A stretch of DNA of 58,621 bases, taken from NCBI RefSeq assembly GCF_027532945.1, contig NZ_JAPZTZ010000002.1, positions 1 to 58,621 on the forward strand. Direction: 5' to 3'. The notes under the pieces are model-generated. The model was not told the origin of the DNA, ran no database searches, and was given only the letters and a program-made list of their open reading frames with translations. Origin of the DNA: Phreatobacter sp. GTDB taxonomy: Bacteria; Pseudomonadota; Alphaproteobacteria; Rhizobiales; Phreatobacteraceae. This document shows positions 36,722 through 47,161 of this stretch, one piece after another (positions within the stretch are counted from its first letter, which is position 1; each line of letters begins with the position of its first letter). Made by a program: the position numbers and the translations under genes.

Positions 36722-37611
36722 TCGACCAGCTCGGCGAACGAGATACCTTCGTGAGCGGCCATGTCGGGGACGAGCGAAGTCCCGGTCATCCCGGGCTGCG
36801 TGTTGACTTCGAGGCAGACGAGCTGCCCGGTTCCCCCGGGCGTATCGTCGTATCGGAAGTCCGCACGGCTGACCCCTTTACAGCCGAGCGCCTGATGCGC
36901 TGCGAGGGACAGTCTTTGGACCTCAGAGTAAATATTTGGTTTAAGCGGCGCGGGAATCACGTGGGCAGACCCGCCCGGCGTGTACTTCGCCTCGTAGTCG
37001 TAGAAGGTTCCGGCATAGGTGATCTCGATCACGCCGAGGGCCCGGTCGCCCATAACGGCGCAGGTGAGCTCCTTGCCGGCGATAAAGGGCTCGACCAGCA
37101 CGGTGTCACCCAAAGACCACTCGGTCGAATGCAATTCCTGCGGCGGGTGCTCGTGGTCCTTGGTGACGATGAACACGCCGAGCGACGAGCCGTCGGTGTT
37201 GGGCTTGATGACATAGGGACGGGGCAGCAGATGCTCGCGCGCCGCCTCGCGCCGCGACACGACGAGGCCCTTCGGCACGGGGATGCCGGCGGCGTCCATG
37301 ACGGTCTTGGCCATGGCCTTGTCCATGCAAAGCGCCGAGGCCATGACGCCGGAATGGCTGTAGGGGATGCGCAGGACCTCGAGGATGCCGGCAAGCGTGC
37401 CGTCCTCGCCGGGGCGGCCATGGGTGACGTTCAGCACCACGTCCGGCTTCACCGCGACGAGACGCTGGGCGATGTCGCGCCCGACATCGATGCGCGTCAC
37501 CGGCCAGCCGCGGCCCTCGAGGGCCTCGGCGCAGGCCTTGCCGGAGGCCAGCGACACCTCGCGCTCGGCGGACCAGCCGCCATAAAGGACGGCGACGTGG
37601 GGTTTGGTCAT
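36688..37611 (-). CDS. ddl: D-alanine--D-alanine ligase
   Basis: 307-aa ATP-grasp enzyme forming the D-Ala-D-Ala dipeptide of peptidoglycan. Family marks are VAVLYGGWSAEREVSLASG, LNVTHGRPGEDGTLAGIL, the ATP-grasp Lys in YVIKPNTDGSSLGVF and LVCLEVNTQPGMTGTSLVP. AAGG lies upstream of the ATG at 37611. It begins 10 nt after the antitoxin stop codon, so its expression may be linked to the toxin-antitoxin pair inserted before it. Confidence 0.97.
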   Translation of the reverse strand: MTKPHVAVLYGGWSAEREVSLASGKACAEALEGRGWPVTRIDVGRDIAQRLVAVKPDVVLNVTHGRPGEDGTLAGILEVLRIPYSHSGVMASALCMDKAMAKTVMDAAGIPVPKGLVVSRREAAREHLLPRPYVIKPNTDGSSLGVFIVTKDHEHPPQELHSTEWSLGDTVLVEPFIAGKELTCAVMGDRALGVIEITYAGTFYDYEAKYTPGGSAHVIPAPLKPNIYSEVQRLSLAAHQALGCKGVSRADFRYDDTPGGTGQLVCLEVNTQPGMTGTSLVPDMAAHEGISFAELVEWMVLDASVDR

Positions 37612-37621
37612 GGTCGAACCT

Positions 37622-38053
37622 TCACGATGGATTGCCAGGAGCGGCGCCGTCGGCGCCGATGTTGTCGTCGTCCCCATGCCGCACGAGGTCGTCGAGATCG
37701 ATGCGCAGCACCCGGGCGATGCGGGCCATCGTCTCCAGCGTGCCTTCGCGGCGGCCTGTCTCGATCTGGCTGAGATAGGAGGGACTGATGAGAGCGGCCT
37801 CGGCGAGATCCTTCACCGAGAGGCCGCGATGATCGCGCCAGACCCTGACCGGGTGCTCGTCGCCGAGAAGGCGCAGGGCAATGGCCGCGGGAACCATCTC
37901 GTCCTCACCGGCGGCAAGCTTTCGCTTCGCCTCGTCATAGGCGGCAACGTCGGCAAGGTCCTCGGCGGCCTCGACCAGCCGCTCATATTCCGCGCGCGGC
38001 AGCAGAACGAGGTCCTCGCCTCCCGGGGTGATGATGCGCTTGGCGAGGGTCAT
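37622..38053 (-). CDS. Xre-family antitoxin-like transcription regulator
   Basis: 143 aa. Residues about 1-60 resemble a Phd/RelB-type N-terminal segment (IITPGGEDLVLLPRAEYERL) and residues about 75-130 form a Cro/C1-type helix-turn-helix (VKDLAEAALISPSYLSQIETG followed by RREGTLETMARIARVLRI). This layout is that of antitoxins paired with RelE/ParE toxins in alphaproteobacteria. AGGAG lies 8 nt before the ATG. It follows the toxin gene by 9 nt and likely autorepresses the pair, possibly affecting ddl downstream. Confidence 0.85.
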   Translation of the reverse strand: MTLAKRIITPGGEDLVLLPRAEYERLVEAAEDLADVAAYDEAKRKLAAGEDEMVPAAIALRLLGDEHPVRVWRDHRGLSVKDLAEAALISPSYLSQIETGRREGTLETMARIARVLRIDLDDLVRHGDDDNIGADGAAPGNPS

Positions 38054-38062
38054 ATGGTCTCC

Positions 38063-38320
38063 TCAGGGCTCATAGACGCTGCCACGCGGGCCAATGGCGA
38101 GAATGTCGAGGACATCACCCGCCTCGTCGAAGATGACCCGCCAATCGCCGACGCGCAGCCTGAAGCCAGGACGGCCTTGAAGCCGCTTCACCTGGGGAGC
38201 GAGTTGCTCCGGAAAGGCGGCCAGCTGGTCGATCTTCTGCATGACCCGTCTCGCCTCATTGGCTGGCATTCGACGGAGCACGCGCAGCGCTTCCTTTCGA
38301 TATGCCACTTTTCGCGTCAC
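38063..38320 (-). CDS. RelE/ParE superfamily toxin
   Basis: 85 aa. Core motifs of RelE-type ribosome-dependent nucleases or ParE-like folds are [40 protein letters not shown] and the C-terminal [15 protein letters not shown]. It starts with GTG inside the murB stop (GTGA overlap), so it is cotranscribed with murB. Toxin-first order with an Xre partner recalls higBA. Target (mRNA or gyrase) not determinable; the Arg-rich late strand favours an mRNA endonuclease. Confidence 0.85.
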   Translation of the reverse strand: MTRKVAYRKEALRVLRRMPANEARRVMQKIDQLAAFPEQLAPQVKRLQGRPGFRLRVGDWRVIFDEAGDVLDILAIGPRGSVYEP

Positions 38321-39258
38321 GTTTCCATCGCTCTTTGCAACGGAAGGCCCACCCGCTTGATCTCCCAGTGCAGTTCGACGCCGCTGGTCTCCTTCACCCG
38401 CCGGCGGACCTCCTCGCCCAGCGCCTCGATGTCGGCGGCGGTGGCGGTGCCGGTGTTGATGAGGAAGTTGCAATGCATCTGCGACACCTGCGCGCCGCCG
38501 AGCGTCAGGCCGCGGCAGCCGGCGGCGTCCACCAGCTTCCAGGCGGAATGGCCGGGCGGGTTCTTGAAGGTCGATCCGCCGGTTTTCTCGCGGATGGGCT
38601 GGACCGTCTCGCGGTGATGCTGGACGGCGTCCATGCGCTCGCGGATGACGGCCAGATCGGTCGGCACGCCCTCGAAGATCGCGCCGGTGAAGATCACCGG
38701 GCGGCCGACGGCGGAAGCGCGATAGGTGAAGTTCATCGCGGCGTTGGAGAAGGTCAGTTGCTCGCCGTCACGCGCCACGGCGCGGGCCTCGACCAGCACG
38801 TCCTTGGTCTCGCCGCCATTGGCGCCGGCATTCATGGTCAGCGCGCCGCCGATCGTGCCGGGGATGCCAAAGAAGAATTCCAGCCCGCCGAGGCCTGCCG
38901 CCGCCGCGGCCTCCGCCACGCGCTTGTCGGGGGCCACGGCTCCGGCATGGATGCGCGTGCCCTCCACGCTCACCTCGCCGAAGCCGCGGGGCCTCAGCCG
39001 GATGACGATGCCCGGCACACCGCCGTCGCGGACGATGAGGTTGGAGCCGACGCCGATGGGCATGACCGGAAGGTCGGCCGGCAGGCGCGACAGGAGATAG
39101 GCGAGGTCCGCCTCGTCTTCAGGCGTGCAGAGCACCTGCGCCGGCCCGCCGACGCGGAACCAGGTGAGCGGTGCCAGCGGCTCGTTGGCGGCAAGGCGGC
39201 CGCGGAAATCCGGCGCGAGGTCGCGGATCAGCGGCGTGATGTCGTCGAACACGCTCAC
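38317..39258 (-). CDS. murB: UDP-N-acetylenolpyruvoylglucosamine reductase MurB
   Basis: 313-aa flavoprotein reducing UDP-GlcNAc-enolpyruvate to UDP-MurNAc with NADPH. FAD-binding motifs [29 protein letters not shown] and [20 protein letters not shown] are present, as are FTYRASAVG and the catalytic [10 protein letters not shown]. The GTG at 39258 overlaps the murC stop (GTGA); a longer frame would cover murC. The shorter loop arrangement corresponds to the type II group. Confidence 0.97.
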   Translation of the reverse strand: MSVFDDITPLIRDLAPDFRGRLAANEPLAPLTWFRVGGPAQVLCTPEDEADLAYLLSRLPADLPVMPIGVGSNLIVRDGGVPGIVIRLRPRGFGEVSVEGTRIHAGAVAPDKRVAEAAAAAGLGGLEFFFGIPGTIGGALTMNAGANGGETKDVLVEARAVARDGEQLTFSNAAMNFTYRASAVGRPVIFTGAIFEGVPTDLAVIRERMDAVQHHRETVQPIREKTGGSTFKNPPGHSAWKLVDAAGCRGLTLGGAQVSQMHCNFLINTGTATAADIEALGEEVRRRVKETSGVELHWEIKRVGLPLQRAMET

Positions 39259-40664
39259 CCTCGCGCCAGGGCTTCGAGCTCGCCCGGCAGGGCATAGGCC
39301 CACTGGGTGATCGTCCCGGCGCCGAGGCAGATGACGTAGTCGCCGGGCTTGGCGAGGCCGGCCACGAGGCTGGCGAGCCGCTGCGGGCTCTCCATCGGCA
39401 TGACCGACTTGTGGCCGCGCATCTTCAGGCCCGAGACGAGATCGTCGCGCGAGGCGCCGGGGATGGGCTGTTCGCCTGCCGCGTAGACATCGGCGACGAT
39501 GACGTGGTCGGCATCGTTGAAGCAGGTGCAGAACTCGTTGAAGAGCGAGGAGAGCCGCGTGTAGCGGTGCGGCTGGACGATGGCGATGACCTGCTTGTCG
39601 GTGGAGGCGCGGGCGGCCTTCAGCACCGCCGCGATCTCCACGGGATGGTGGCCATAGTCGTCGTAGATGGTCGCGCCATTCCACTCGCCGGTGCGGGTGA
39701 AGCGCCGCTTGACGCCGCCGAAGCCGGCCAGCGCCTTGCGGATCTGCGGCCCGGCCATGCCGAGCTCGCGGGCGACCGCGATGGCGGCGGTGGCGTTCAG
39801 CGCGTTGTGGCGGCCCGGCATGGGCAGGACGAGGTCGTCGATCTCCTCGACCACGACGCCGGTGCGGTCGCGGAACTGCACCTTGAAGCGGCAGCGGCCA
39901 CCGGAGAGGTCGACGTCCAGCAGACGCACGTCGGCCTGCGGGTTCTCGCCATAGGTGATGACGCGGCGGTCGGCGATGGAGCCGACCATGTCCTGCACCA
40001 CCGGATGGTCGATGCACATGACGCCGAATCCGTAGAAGGGCAGGTTTTCGATGAAGGAGCGGAAGGCGGCCTTGACGGCGTCGAAATTGCCGTAATGGTC
40101 GAGGTGCTCGGGATCGATATTGGTGACGATGGCGACATCGGCGGGCAGCTTCAGGAAGGAGCCGTCGCTCTCGTCGGCCTCCACCACCATCCAGTTGCCG
40201 GCACCAAGGCGGGCATTGGTGCCGAGCGCGTTGATGATGCCGCCATTGACGATGGTCGGGTCGAAGCCGCCGGCATCGAGCAGGGTCGAGACCATCGAGG
40301 TGGTGGTGGTCTTGCCGTGCGTGCCGGCGATGGCGACGCAGGATTTCAGCCGCATCAGCTCGGCCAGCATCTCGGCGCGGCGGACGACGGGGATGCGCCG
40401 CTCGCGCGCGGCGACGAGCTCGGGATTGTCCTTCCGGATGGCGGTCGAGACCACCACGACCTCGGCGGCGCCGAGATTCTCGGCGGCATGGCCGATGGAG
40501 ATGGTGGCGCCGCGATCCTTGAGGCGCTTGATCGTGTAGCCCTCGGCGGCGTCCGAGCCCTGGACCTTATAGCCGAGGTTGAGCAGCACCTCGGCGATGC
40601 CGGACATGCCGATGCCGCCGATGCCGATGAAATGGATGGGACCGATGTCGCGAGGCAGTTTCAT
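39255..40664 (-). CDS. murC: UDP-N-acetylmuramate--L-alanine ligase MurC
   Basis: 469-aa cytoplasmic ligase adding L-Ala to UDP-MurNAc. The N-terminal Rossmann motif is [17 protein letters not shown], the P-loop is [13 protein letters not shown], and the C-terminal domain shows [14 protein letters not shown], typical of MurC. It starts 79 nt after murG and shares a GTGA junction with murB. Confidence 0.97.
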   Translation of the reverse strand: MKLPRDIGPIHFIGIGGIGMSGIAEVLLNLGYKVQGSDAAEGYTIKRLKDRGATISIGHAAENLGAAEVVVVSTAIRKDNPELVAARERRIPVVRRAEMLAELMRLKSCVAIAGTHGKTTTTSMVSTLLDAGGFDPTIVNGGIINALGTNARLGAGNWMVVEADESDGSFLKLPADVAIVTNIDPEHLDHYGNFDAVKAAFRSFIENLPFYGFGVMCIDHPVVQDMVGSIADRRVITYGENPQADVRLLDVDLSGGRCRFKVQFRDRTGVVVEEIDDLVLPMPGRHNALNATAAIAVARELGMAGPQIRKALAGFGGVKRRFTRTGEWNGATIYDDYGHHPVEIAAVLKAARASTDKQVIAIVQPHRYTRLSSLFNEFCTCFNDADHVIVADVYAAGEQPIPGASRDDLVSGLKMRGHKSVMPMESPQRLASLVAGLAKPGDYVICLGAGTITQWAYALPGELEALARG

Positions 40665-40742
40665 GGGCGTCTTCTAGCGGATTCGGACGGCGTTTGAGTG
40701 CGGAAATGCGGCTGGAAGAAGGAGGCGTGGCAGAAGCGGCCC

Positions 40743-41846
40743 TCAGGCCGCCAGCCCCGCGGTCTTCACCACGAGATCGGCGAGGCGGTCGGCGGCATCC
40801 GCGTGGCCCTGGGCGCGGGCGGCGGTGGCAGCCGCGGCGAGCGGGGTGGGATCGGTGAGGAGGCGCGTCAGCTCACCGGCGAGCCAGTCGGGCGTGAAGT
40901 CCGATTGCTTGACCACCGTCGCCGCCCCTGCCGAGGCCAGCGTCGCGGCGTTCATCAGCTGGTCCTGGTCGAGGGCGTGCGGCAGCGGCACGAGAATGGA
41001 GGGCCGGCCGATGACCGAGAGTTCAGCCACGGTGGAGGCGCCGGACCTGCCGATGACGAGATGGGCGGCGGCGATCCGCGCCGGCAGGTCGACGAAGAAG
41101 GGCGCAACCTCGGCCGCGACGCCGAGCCCGGCATAGGCGGCCTCGACTCCCGCGCGGTCTTCAGCGCGGGCCTGCTGGACGAGGACGAGGCGGGCGCGCA
41201 GCGAAGGATCGATCTGCGCAAGGGCGGGGGGCACGATCTCGCTCATGACGCGGGCACCCTGGCTGCCGCCGAAGACGCACAGGCGGAACGGCCCTTCGGG
41301 TTGCGGCGGATCATAGGGGATGGCGGCGGCCTCGATGACCATCGGGCGGACGGGATTGCCGGTGAAGATCGCCTTGGCGGCGAGCGCCGGATTGCCGTCG
41401 AGCACGCCGGGAAAGGAGGTGGCGATGGCGGTGACGCGCGATGAGAGCTGCCGGTTGGCGCGGCCCATCACGGCGTTCTGGTCATGGATGATCGTGGGCA
41501 CGCCGACCTGGGTGGCCGCGAACATCGGCGGCAGGGTGGGATAGCCGCCGAAGCCGACGACGGCCACCGGCCGCAGGCGCCGCATCAGGCCACGCGACGA
41601 GAGATAACCGGCGCCGAGACGCCAGGCTGCGCGGGCAAGATCCAGCGGGTTCTTGGAGCCGATCGTGGCGGAGGAGACGATATGCGTCGAGCGGGCCGGG
41701 AAGGCCCGGCCATATTTCTCGGCGCGCTCGTCGGTGACGAGGTCGACGGTGCAGCCGCGCGCCGCGAGCGCTACCGACAGCGCCTCGGCGGGGAAGAGAT
41801 GACCGCCGGTGCCGCCGGCGCAGACGAGGACGAGGGGCTGGGTCAT
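40743..41846 (-). CDS. murG: UDP-GlcNAc transferase MurG
   Basis: 367-aa peripheral membrane glycosyltransferase making lipid II from lipid I. The N-terminal G-loop reads VLVCAGGTGGHLFPAEAL, the second region contains HDQNAVMGRANR, and the C-terminal nucleotide-binding domain contains CVFGGSQGARVMSEIVP and IGRSGASTVAEL. The start lies one nucleotide beyond the ftsW stop. Confidence 0.97.
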   Translation of the reverse strand: MTQPLVLVCAGGTGGHLFPAEALSVALAARGCTVDLVTDERAEKYGRAFPARSTHIVSSATIGSKNPLDLARAAWRLGAGYLSSRGLMRRLRPVAVVGFGGYPTLPPMFAATQVGVPTIIHDQNAVMGRANRQLSSRVTAIATSFPGVLDGNPALAAKAIFTGNPVRPMVIEAAAIPYDPPQPEGPFRLCVFGGSQGARVMSEIVPPALAQIDPSLRARLVLVQQARAEDRAGVEAAYAGLGVAAEVAPFFVDLPARIAAAHLVIGRSGASTVAELSVIGRPSILVPLPHALDQDQLMNAATLASAGAATVVKQSDFTPDWLAGELTRLLTDPTPLAAAATAARAQGHADAADRLADLVVKTAGLAA

Positions 41847-41847
41847 G

Positions 41848-42996
41848 TCAGGCCCGGCCCGCCCGGTAGTGACCGACCTCGGCCAGGGTCTCGGCCCTCG
41901 GCCGCCGCCGCGTCAGGGCGATGAGCATGCCCATGCCGAAGGCCAGCGCGATGAGGGAGGAACCGCCATAGGAGACGAAAGGCAGCGTCATGCCCTTTGG
42001 CGGGATGAGGTGGAGGTTCACCATCAGGTTGATGCAGCTCTGCAGGCCGAACAGCATGGCAAGGCCCGCCACGGCGAAGCGGCAGAACGGGTCCTCGTCA
42101 CGATAGGCGTGGGAGAGCGAGCGCAGCACGACGAAGGCGAAGAGGGCGATGATGACGAGGCAGAGGATGGCGCCGAATTCCTCGGCCGCCACGGCGAAGA
42201 TAAAGTCCGTGTGGCTGTCGGGGATGATGCGCTTGACCGTGCCCTCGCCCGGTCCCTTGCCGAACCAGCCGCCCTGCTGGAAGGCGTCGATGGCGACATC
42301 GACCTGGAACGTGTCGGCAGTGCCGGGTTCCATGAACTTGTCGATGCGGCGGCGCACATGGGGGAAGGTGAAATAGGCACCGACAATGCCGGCAGCGCCG
42401 ACCCCGGCGAGGCCGAAGACCCAGAGCCAGCGCATGCCGGCCATGAAGAACAGCGCCGCCCAGACGGCGGTGATGAGCGAGGTCTGGCCAACGTCGGGCT
42501 GGAGGACCAGCGGCGTGACGGTGGCGCCGAGGAGCAGCATGGCGAGGAGGTTTGCCGGCATTTCCGGGCGCTTGGCGCTCTCGGCGAAGAGCCAGGCGGC
42601 CAGCACCACGAAGGCGGGTTTCAGGAACTCGGAGGGCTGGAGGCCGATTCCGGCGAAGCTCAGCCAGCGGCGCGCGCCCTTGATCTCGGCGCCGATGAAG
42701 AGGGTCGCGACCACGAGGACCAGCGCACCGATGAAGGCGACGAAGGCGAGGCGGCGGATCCAGTAGGGCGACAGGAACGATGTTCCGATCAGCACCGCCG
42801 TGGCGGGGATCAGGAAGAAGACCTGGCGATTGACGAAGTGGAACGTGTCGAGGCCGATGCGGTGGGCGACCGCTGGCGATGCGGCGAGCGACAGCACGAT
42901 GCCGGCCAGCATCAGGCCGAACAGGGCCGAGAGCAGCAGCCGGTCGACCGTCCACCACCATTCGCCGAAGGTGGTGCGTTCAGCCCTGGAGATCAT
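41848..42996 (-). CDS. ftsW: Cell division glycosyltransferase FtsW
   Basis: 382-aa polytopic SEDS-family protein with about ten membrane helices. It polymerises lipid II at the septum with FtsI. Family motifs seen are GARRWLSFAGIGLQPSEFLK and, near the C-terminus, LPFVSYGGSSLIALAFGMG. The periplasmic loop around IIPDSHTDFIFAVAAEEFG is typical. 112 nt separate it from murD, one of the larger gaps in the cluster. Confidence 0.96.
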   Translation of the reverse strand: MISRAERTTFGEWWWTVDRLLLSALFGLMLAGIVLSLAASPAVAHRIGLDTFHFVNRQVFFLIPATAVLIGTSFLSPYWIRRLAFVAFIGALVLVVATLFIGAEIKGARRWLSFAGIGLQPSEFLKPAFVVLAAWLFAESAKRPEMPANLLAMLLLGATVTPLVLQPDVGQTSLITAVWAALFFMAGMRWLWVFGLAGVGAAGIVGAYFTFPHVRRRIDKFMEPGTADTFQVDVAIDAFQQGGWFGKGPGEGTVKRIIPDSHTDFIFAVAAEEFGAILCLVIIALFAFVVLRSLSHAYRDEDPFCRFAVAGLAMLFGLQSCINLMVNLHLIPPKGMTLPFVSYGGSSLIALAFGMGMLIALTRRRPRAETLAEVGHYRAGRA

Positions 42997-43108
42997 GCGC
43001 CATCCCCGCCATGCAAAATCCGCCCGCTGGAGCAGGCTTTCAGGAAATCTAAAGCGCGTGGCTCAACGCTTCGTTAACCGCGCGGGGTGGGGGCGCCAGC
43101 GAGAGGCG

Positions 43109-44503
43109 TCAGGCCTTCTCGACCCCGGGCATGGCCAGCACCAGGTCCCGGAAGGCCTTGCCGCGGACCTCGAAGTTGGGGAACTGGTCATAGCTGGCGC
43201 AGGCCGGCGAAAGCAGCACCACCGGGTGCGCGGCGGCGCCCGCGGCCGCATCGGCGGCAGCCAAGGCCACAGCCCTGTCGAGCGTGCCGGCGACGACGTG
43301 GGGATGGGCGCCCAGCGTCCCAGCGAAATCCTCGGCCGACTTGCCGATGAGATAGCTCTTCGCGATGCGCGGAAAATAGGCCGCGAGCGGGGCGATGCCG
43401 CCCTCCTTCGGGGTGCCGCCGGCGATCCAGTAGATGTCGGAGAAGGCGGCCAGCGCCTTCTCGGCGGAATCGGCATTGGTCGCCTTGGAATCGTTGACGA
43501 AGAGCACCTTGCCGATCCGGCCGACCTGCTCCATCCGGTGGGCAAGGCCCGGGAAGGTCAGCATGGCCGCGACGATGGCCTCGTGCGAGAGGCCGAGCGC
43601 CTCGCAGGCGCCGTAGGCCGCCATGGCGTTCTGGGCATTGTGGGTGCCGCGCAGCGCCCCACAGCCGGCGAGCGAGAAGCGTTTCGTCACCGCCCCGGCC
43701 GCGACCCTCACGATGTCGGGGCCATCGAGGCAGAGGCCGTCGGCGACGGGATTGCGGATGGAGATGCGCAGCACGCGGCGCCCTGCCCGCTCGGCGCGGT
43801 CGGCCATGGCCTGGGTGTGGCGGTCGTCGATACCGCAGATGACGGTGCCGCCAACCGGCACGCCGGCGACAAGGCGCTCCTTCACGCCGGCATAGAGGTC
43901 GAGCGTGCCGTGGCGGTCGAGATGGTCGGGCGTCACATTTAGGCAGATGCCGACGGACGGATCGATCGAAGGCGCAAGATCGATCTGGAAGGACGAGCAC
44001 TCGACCACGTGGCTGCGGCCGGTCGCCGGCGGGCTGAGGGACAGCACGGCGGTGCCGATATTGCCGCCCATCTGCGGATCGCGGCCGGTCGCCGCGAGGA
44101 TGTGGGTGACGAGCGCGGTGGTGGTCGACTTGCCGTTGGTGCCGGTGATGGCGACGAAGGGCGAGGCCGGCGCGGTGGCCCGCCGCTCGCGGCAGAACAG
44201 CTCGATGTCGCCCAGCACCTCGACACCATTGGCGCGGGCAAGGCCGACGCTCCAGTGCGGTGCGGGATGGGTCAGCGGCACGCCGGGGGCAAGGACGAGG
44301 GCCGCGACGCCGGACCAGTCGATGGTGCGCAGGTCGGCGGTCTCGTGGCCGGCGGCAGCGGCCTTCGCGACCGAGCCGGGATTGTCGTCCCAGGCGATGA
44401 CGCGGGCGCCGCCCTCGCGCAGGGCCGCGCAGGTGGCAAGGCCCGATCCGCCGAGGCCGAAGACCGCGACCGAGGTGCCGCGGAAGGTCGTGACCGGGAT
44501 CAT
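43109..44503 (-). CDS. murD: UDP-N-acetylmuramoylalanine--D-glutamate ligase MurD
   Basis: 464-aa Mur ligase adding D-Glu. The N-terminal [13 protein letters not shown], the P-loop [22 protein letters not shown] and [12 protein letters not shown] (substrate and ATP contacts specific to MurD) are present, and the C-terminal domain ends in [19 protein letters not shown]. It lies 1 nt downstream of mraY. Confidence 0.97.
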   Translation of the reverse strand: MIPVTTFRGTSVAVFGLGGSGLATCAALREGGARVIAWDDNPGSVAKAAAAGHETADLRTIDWSGVAALVLAPGVPLTHPAPHWSVGLARANGVEVLGDIELFCRERRATAPASPFVAITGTNGKSTTTALVTHILAATGRDPQMGGNIGTAVLSLSPPATGRSHVVECSSFQIDLAPSIDPSVGICLNVTPDHLDRHGTLDLYAGVKERLVAGVPVGGTVICGIDDRHTQAMADRAERAGRRVLRISIRNPVADGLCLDGPDIVRVAAGAVTKRFSLAGCGALRGTHNAQNAMAAYGACEALGLSHEAIVAAMLTFPGLAHRMEQVGRIGKVLFVNDSKATNADSAEKALAAFSDIYWIAGGTPKEGGIAPLAAYFPRIAKSYLIGKSAEDFAGTLGAHPHVVAGTLDRAVALAAADAAAGAAAHPVVLLSPACASYDQFPNFEVRGKAFRDLVLAMPGVEKA

Positions 44504-44504
44504 G

Positions 44505-45587
44505 TCAGCGCAGCTTCAGCGTCGACAGGCCGGCGAGCGCCAGCACGAAGGCGATGATCCAGAAGCGCACCACCACCTGCGGCTCGGACCAGCCCTTCTT
44601 CTCGAAATGGTGGTGGATCGGCGCCATGCGGAAGACGCGCTTCCCCGTCAGCTTGAACGACACGACCTGCACGATGACCGAGACGGCCTCCAGCACGAAG
44701 AGGCCGCCGACCACCAGCAGCACGATCTCGTGCTTCACCGCGACCGCGATGGTGCCGATGAGGCCGCCCAGCGCCAGCGAGCCGGTGTCGCCCATGAAGA
44801 TCTGCGCGGGCGGGGCGTTGAACCAGAGGAAACCGAGACCCGCGCCGATCAATGCTCCGATGACGACGATGATCTCACCGGTGCCAGGCACGTGGGTGAT
44901 CTGAAGGTAGTTGGCGAAGAAGGCATTGCCCGAGAGATAGGCGATGATTCCGAATGTGCCGGCGGCGATCATCACCGGCACGATGGCGAGGCCGTCGAGG
45001 CCGTCGGTGAGGTTCACCGCATTGCCTGAGCCGACAATGACGAAGGCCCCGAAGAGGATCATCAGGTAGCCGATATTGACCGACAGATCCTTGATGAAGG
45101 GGAAGAAGACCGAGGTGTTGAGCGGCTCGCGCGTCACCGACATGACGGCGGTGACCGCAAGGCCGGCGATGAGGAATTCGAGGGCGAGCCGTGCCTTGCT
45201 GGAGAAGCCGGCATGGGTCTGCTTCGTGACCTTCAGATAGTCGTCATAGAAGCCGATGGCGCCGAAGCCGAGCAGGACGAAGAGCAGGATCCAGACATAG
45301 GGGCTCTTCAGGTTCGCCCAGAGCAGGGTCGAGATGACGAGGCCGGAGAGGATCATCAGGCCGCCCATGGTGGGCGTGCCCTTCTTGGCGAGGTGGCTCT
45401 CGGGGCCGTCGGCGCGGATCGGCTGGCCCTTGCCCTGCTTGAGGCGCAGGAGCTGGATCAGCCCCGGTCCGAACAGGAAGACGAAGATGAGCGCCGTGAC
45501 GATGGCCCCGCCGGTGCGGAAGGTGATGTAGCGGAACAGGTTCAGCGGCGAGAACACGCCGGCAAATTCGGCAAGGAAGGCGAACAT
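44505..45587 (-). CDS. mraY: Phospho-N-acetylmuramoyl-pentapeptide transferase MraY
   Basis: 360-aa inner-membrane enzyme with about ten helices making lipid I from undecaprenyl phosphate. Catalytic signatures are intact: [45 protein letters not shown] and [12 protein letters not shown]. 134 nt separate it from murF; a small G/C hairpin (ACCGGCG with CGCCGGT) lies in that gap. Confidence 0.98.
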   Translation of the reverse strand: MFAFLAEFAGVFSPLNLFRYITFRTGGAIVTALIFVFLFGPGLIQLLRLKQGKGQPIRADGPESHLAKKGTPTMGGLMILSGLVISTLLWANLKSPYVWILLFVLLGFGAIGFYDDYLKVTKQTHAGFSSKARLALEFLIAGLAVTAVMSVTREPLNTSVFFPFIKDLSVNIGYLMILFGAFVIVGSGNAVNLTDGLDGLAIVPVMIAAGTFGIIAYLSGNAFFANYLQITHVPGTGEIIVVIGALIGAGLGFLWFNAPPAQIFMGDTGSLALGGLIGTIAVAVKHEIVLLVVGGLFVLEAVSVIVQVVSFKLTGKRVFRMAPIHHHFEKKGWSEPQVVVRFWIIAFVLALAGLSTLKLR

Positions 45588-45721
45588 TGCGTGTGTCGTC
45601 TTTCTGTCGTGATCCGTCCCCGCCCTCGCGAATCAGCGCGGCGGCCCGGCTTCCCCCGGCTCCGATATGCCCTGCGGGACCGGCGAGGCAAACCCCGCCG
45701 GTTCGCCCATGCCCATGCGGC

Positions 45722-47161
45722 TCAGGCGGCGCCCTGCTGGTCCTCGGCCGGAACCGCCTCGTAGGTGGCTTTCAGCGTCTCCACCAGGGGGGCCATGCGG
45801 CTGCCGCGCGATCCCTTCACCATCACCACGTCGCCGGGCTTGAGGCCGCGGACCACCAGCGGCTCGAGTTCGGCGGCGGTCGGCGCATAGCCGGCGCGGC
45901 GGTGGGGCGGCAGGCGGTCCCAGAGATGGCGCATCATCGGGCCGGAGCAGAAGACGAGGTCGATGCTGCCCTTGTCGATGGGCTCGGCGAGTTCGGCGTG
46001 GAGCCGCTCGGCCTCATTGCCAAGCTCCAGCATGTCGCCGAGCACGACGATGCGGCGGCCCTGCGGCCCCTTCGGCGCGCCGGCAAGCACGGAGATGGCG
46101 GCGCGCACCGAGACCGGATTGGCGTTGTAGCTCTCGTCGAGCAGGGTGAAGGCGCCCGAGGGCAGGCGGCGCAGGCTCTTCTCGCCGCGGCCGGCGACCG
46201 CACGGGTCTCGCCGAGGGTGAGCGCGGTCAGCGCGAGATCACAGCCGACGAGCTTCGCCGCTGCGAGCACGGCCAGCGAGTTCATGGCGAGATGCTTGCC
46301 AGGGGCGCCAAACTTGTAGGTGACGTCCGTGCCCATGACGCGGGCGAAGACGGTGGAGCATTCGGCCGCCAGCACGATGCGCATGAGGCGGACATCGGCC
46401 TCCTCATGTTCGCCGAAGGAGACGATCGTCTCGATACCGGCGGCGCGGGCGGCCTTGGCGAGTCGCTCGTAGAAGCGGTTGTCGCGCGGCAGGACGGCGA
46501 CACCGCCATGCTCGACGCCGACGAAGATCTCGGCCTTGGCGTCGGCGATGGCCTCTATCGAGCCGAGATTCTCGATATGGACCGCCTCGATGGCGGTGAT
46601 GACGGCAACGTCGGGTCGGACCATGCGGGTGAGCGGCGTGATCTCGCCGGCATGGTTCATGCCGATCTCGAAGACGCCGAACTCCGCGCCGGCAGGCATG
46701 CGGGCAAGGGTGAGCGGCACGCCGATATGGTTGTTGAAGCTCTTCGGCGGGGCATGGGTGCGGCCCTCGCGCGCCAGCACGCGGGCCAGCGTCTCCTTGG
46801 TCGAGGTCTTGCCGACCGAGCCGGTGATGCCGACGATCTTCGCGGCGGTGCGGGCGCGGGCGACGATGCCCGCCCTCTCCAGCGCCTTTAAGGGATCGGC
46901 GACGGCGATATAGGCGCCGGGCGGGGCCGCCTGCGCCCAGTCCTCCGAGATAACTGCAACGGATGCGCCCTTCTCCAGCGCGGCGCCGGCAAAGGCGTGG
47001 CCGTCATGGGCAAGGCCCTTGATGGCGACATAGGCCTCGCCCGCATTCAGCGTGCGCGTGTCGATGGAGATGTCGGAGATCGTGGCGGCGGGCTTGCCGA
47101 GGATGCGGCCGCCCATGGCGCGGGCGAGAGCTTCGGTGGTCCACAGGGGCTGCTGGGTCAT
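45722..47161 (-). CDS. murF: UDP-MurNAc-tripeptide--D-Ala-D-Ala ligase MurF
   Basis: 479-aa Mur ligase adding the D-Ala-D-Ala dipeptide made by Ddl. The N-terminal domain includes ISIDTRTLNAGEAYVAIKG, the P-loop is VGITGSVGKTSTKETLA, and LLDESYNANPVSVRAAI and VVLGDMLELG mark the ATP and C-terminal domains. ATGA overlap with murE. Confidence 0.97.
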   Translation of the reverse strand: MTQQPLWTTEALARAMGGRILGKPAATISDISIDTRTLNAGEAYVAIKGLAHDGHAFAGAALEKGASVAVISEDWAQAAPPGAYIAVADPLKALERAGIVARARTAAKIVGITGSVGKTSTKETLARVLAREGRTHAPPKSFNNHIGVPLTLARMPAGAEFGVFEIGMNHAGEITPLTRMVRPDVAVITAIEAVHIENLGSIEAIADAKAEIFVGVEHGGVAVLPRDNRFYERLAKAARAAGIETIVSFGEHEEADVRLMRIVLAAECSTVFARVMGTDVTYKFGAPGKHLAMNSLAVLAAAKLVGCDLALTALTLGETRAVAGRGEKSLRRLPSGAFTLLDESYNANPVSVRAAISVLAGAPKGPQGRRIVVLGDMLELGNEAERLHAELAEPIDKGSIDLVFCSGPMMRHLWDRLPPHRRAGYAPTAAELEPLVVRGLKPGDVVMVKGSRGSRMAPLVETLKATYEAVPAEDQQGAA

